Program-made: the position numbers and the translations under genes
Shown: positions 13,712-14,442 of the stretch, piece after piece
How positions within the stretch are numbered: position 1 is the first letter of the stretch
How the letters are laid out: each line of letters begins with the position of its first letter
Assembly (NCBI GenBank): GCA_964448755.1
Contig: CAYUXF010000039.1
Span: 1-14,442, forward strand
Direction: 5' to 3'
DNA from: CAYUXF01 sp964448755
Lineage (GTDB): Bacteria > Margulisbacteria > Termititenacia > Termititenacales > CAYUXF01
DNA length: 14,442 bases
The notes under the pieces: model-generated
The model's input: the letters and a program-made list of their open reading frames with translations, nothing else
The model's database searches: none
Told to the model about the DNA's origin: nothing

Positions 13712-14442
13712 ATGAAAAAAGAGATCCAGCAGCTTACTGTAGTTAACAATAAAAAACTTTCCACTGCTTATTTTTTACTTGAATTATCTGCCGCTAAAAA
13801 CTTAAAAAATATTTTTCCCGGTCAATTTCTGCAGCTGGAAATTCCCGGCAACAAAGATGTCTATTTGCGGCGTCCTTTTTCTATTCACGATGTTGAAGAT
13901 AATAAAATAAAATTATTGATCAAAATAGTCGGCAGGGCGACAAAGACGCTGGCTGAGATAAAAAAGGGAGAATCGCTCTCTGCGATCTTTCCTCTGGGTA
14001 AAGGGTTTGACCTCAATTATAAAGGGAAAGCTCTTTTAATTGGCGGTGGCTGTGGCATTGCGCCGTTGCTATATTTGGCTAGAAATCTTAAAAAGAAGAA
14101 AATTTCTCCTGTTTTATTATATGGCGGCAGGAGCAAAGAAGAGATCGTGCTTATCCCTGAGTTTAAAAAACATTGTGATGAAGTGCATGTTGCTACAGAG
14201 GATGGCAGTAAAGGGTATCAGGGGTTTGTTACCGGCATTTTACGGAAATTGAATATGTCGGATTATGCTATTATTTATACCTGCGGCCCGCTGGTGATGA
14301 TGAAAAATATTTATCGGGCCATTAGAGAGTCGGGAGTGCCGCTGCAGGTCTCTTTGGAAGAAAAAATGGCCTGCGGTATTGGGGCTTGTCTCTGCTGTGT
14401 GACAGAGGCCAAAGATGATAAACATGTTTGTGTCTGTAAAGA
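13712..14442 (+). CDS. pyrK: Dihydroorotate dehydrogenase B electron transfer subunit (partial, runs off right edge)
   Basis: 243 codons are visible and the reading frame is still open at the edge; the family is usually about 255-265 residues, so little is missing. PyrK carries FAD and a [2Fe-2S] cluster and passes electrons from the FMN of PyrD to NAD in pyrimidine synthesis. Seen here: the FAD-binding motif RRPFSIHD (53-60), the NAD-binding GGGCGIAPLL (111-120), TCGPLVMMK (190-198) and the cluster cysteines Cys221, Cys226 and Cys229 in CGIGACLCC, with the fourth probably Cys242 (Cys240 is adjacent). The C-terminal cysteine cluster argues for PyrK over related ferredoxin-NADP reductase-like subunits. 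The ATG at 13712 matches the family N-terminus. pyrD is expected just beyond the window. Confidence 0.93.
   Translation, partial: MKKEIQQLTVVNNKKLSTAYFLLELSAAKNLKNIFPGQFLQLEIPGNKDVYLRRPFSIHDVEDNKIKLLIKIVGRATKTLAEIKKGESLSAIFPLGKGFDLNYKGKALLIGGGCGIAPLLYLARNLKKKKISPVLLYGGRSKEEIVLIPEFKKHCDEVHVATEDGSKGYQGFVTGILRKLNMSDYAIIYTCGPLVMMKNIYRAIRESGVPLQVSLEEKMACGIGACLCCVTEAKDDKHVCVCK

Noticed and set aside
13567..13764. Minus-strand open frame of 65 codons over the tRNA-Gly gene
   Set aside because: It is the antisense of the tRNA. The GAEDETRTRDPNL string is the well-known spurious translation of tRNA genes.
14040..14425. Short frames on both strands within pyrK
   Set aside because: They are shadows of pyrK, whose FAD, NAD and iron-sulfur motifs run continuously through this region.
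1..14442. CRISPR arrays, insertion sequences, prophage genes or attachment sites
   Set aside because: I saw no regularly spaced direct repeats, transposase, integrase or phage motifs in the readable sequence; only the content of the gap is unknown.

Overview
The window is a gene-dense, moderately AT-rich piece of a bacterial chromosome. A run of 100 Ns at 7721-7820 marks it as a scaffold, probably a draft or metagenome-derived genome. Genes are short-spaced, often abutting as TAAATG, and most are bacterial housekeeping families. The combination of an RnfG-like flavoprotein, an Anbu-type proteasome homologue, DUF502, a PyrK-type dihydroorotate dehydrogenase partner and a long secreted beta-rich protein would suit an anaerobic or facultative member of an uncultured diderm-like lineage (for example the Margulisbacteria/WOR-1 neighbourhood). 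That placement is inference; no marker here fixes the taxon.

Left part (1-4722, all minus strand): one apparent transcription unit encodes a 1300-residue secreted multidomain protein, an RnfG-like membrane-anchored FMN-binding protein, and a lipoprotein cut by the window edge whose visible start resembles ApbE, the enzyme that attaches FMN to RnfG-type proteins. Middle left (4849-6909, plus strand): a three-gene operon with zero-base junctions encodes an Anbu proteasome-like peptidase, a signal-peptide-bearing polytopic membrane protein with a short bactofilin-like segment, and a short MgtC/SapB-family membrane protein. The usual Anbu partners (ATP-grasp, alpha-E, transglutaminase) are not in the window. 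Convergent to it is a VapBC-type toxin-antitoxin operon (6928-7505) with a clear sigma70 promoter overlapped by a long inverted repeat.

Centre (7506-7870): no gene is supported. It holds the vapBC promoter and operator, a 12-bp hairpin with a T tract, the assembly gap, and a strong bidirectional terminator after pgi. Right part (7871-10609, minus): cmk, DUF502 and pgi (cytidylate kinase, membrane protein, glucose-6-phosphate isomerase). A divergent Dot1/class I-like methyltransferase gene lies at 10707-11504. cysE-cysS (11510-13492, minus) form a cysteine synthesis and charging operon. tRNA-Gly(GCC) at 13609-13684 has its own promoter and is followed after 27 bases by pyrK, cut by the right edge.

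The most notable non-gene signal is promoter geometry. Several genes (Anbu, DUF502, cmk, with cysE and pyrK close to the rule) have a -10 box ending 6-9 bases before the ATG and no Shine-Dalgarno sequence, which predicts leaderless mRNAs. Other genes in the same window (pgi, vapB, rnfG, mgtC, the large secreted protein) have ordinary purine-rich ribosome binding sites.
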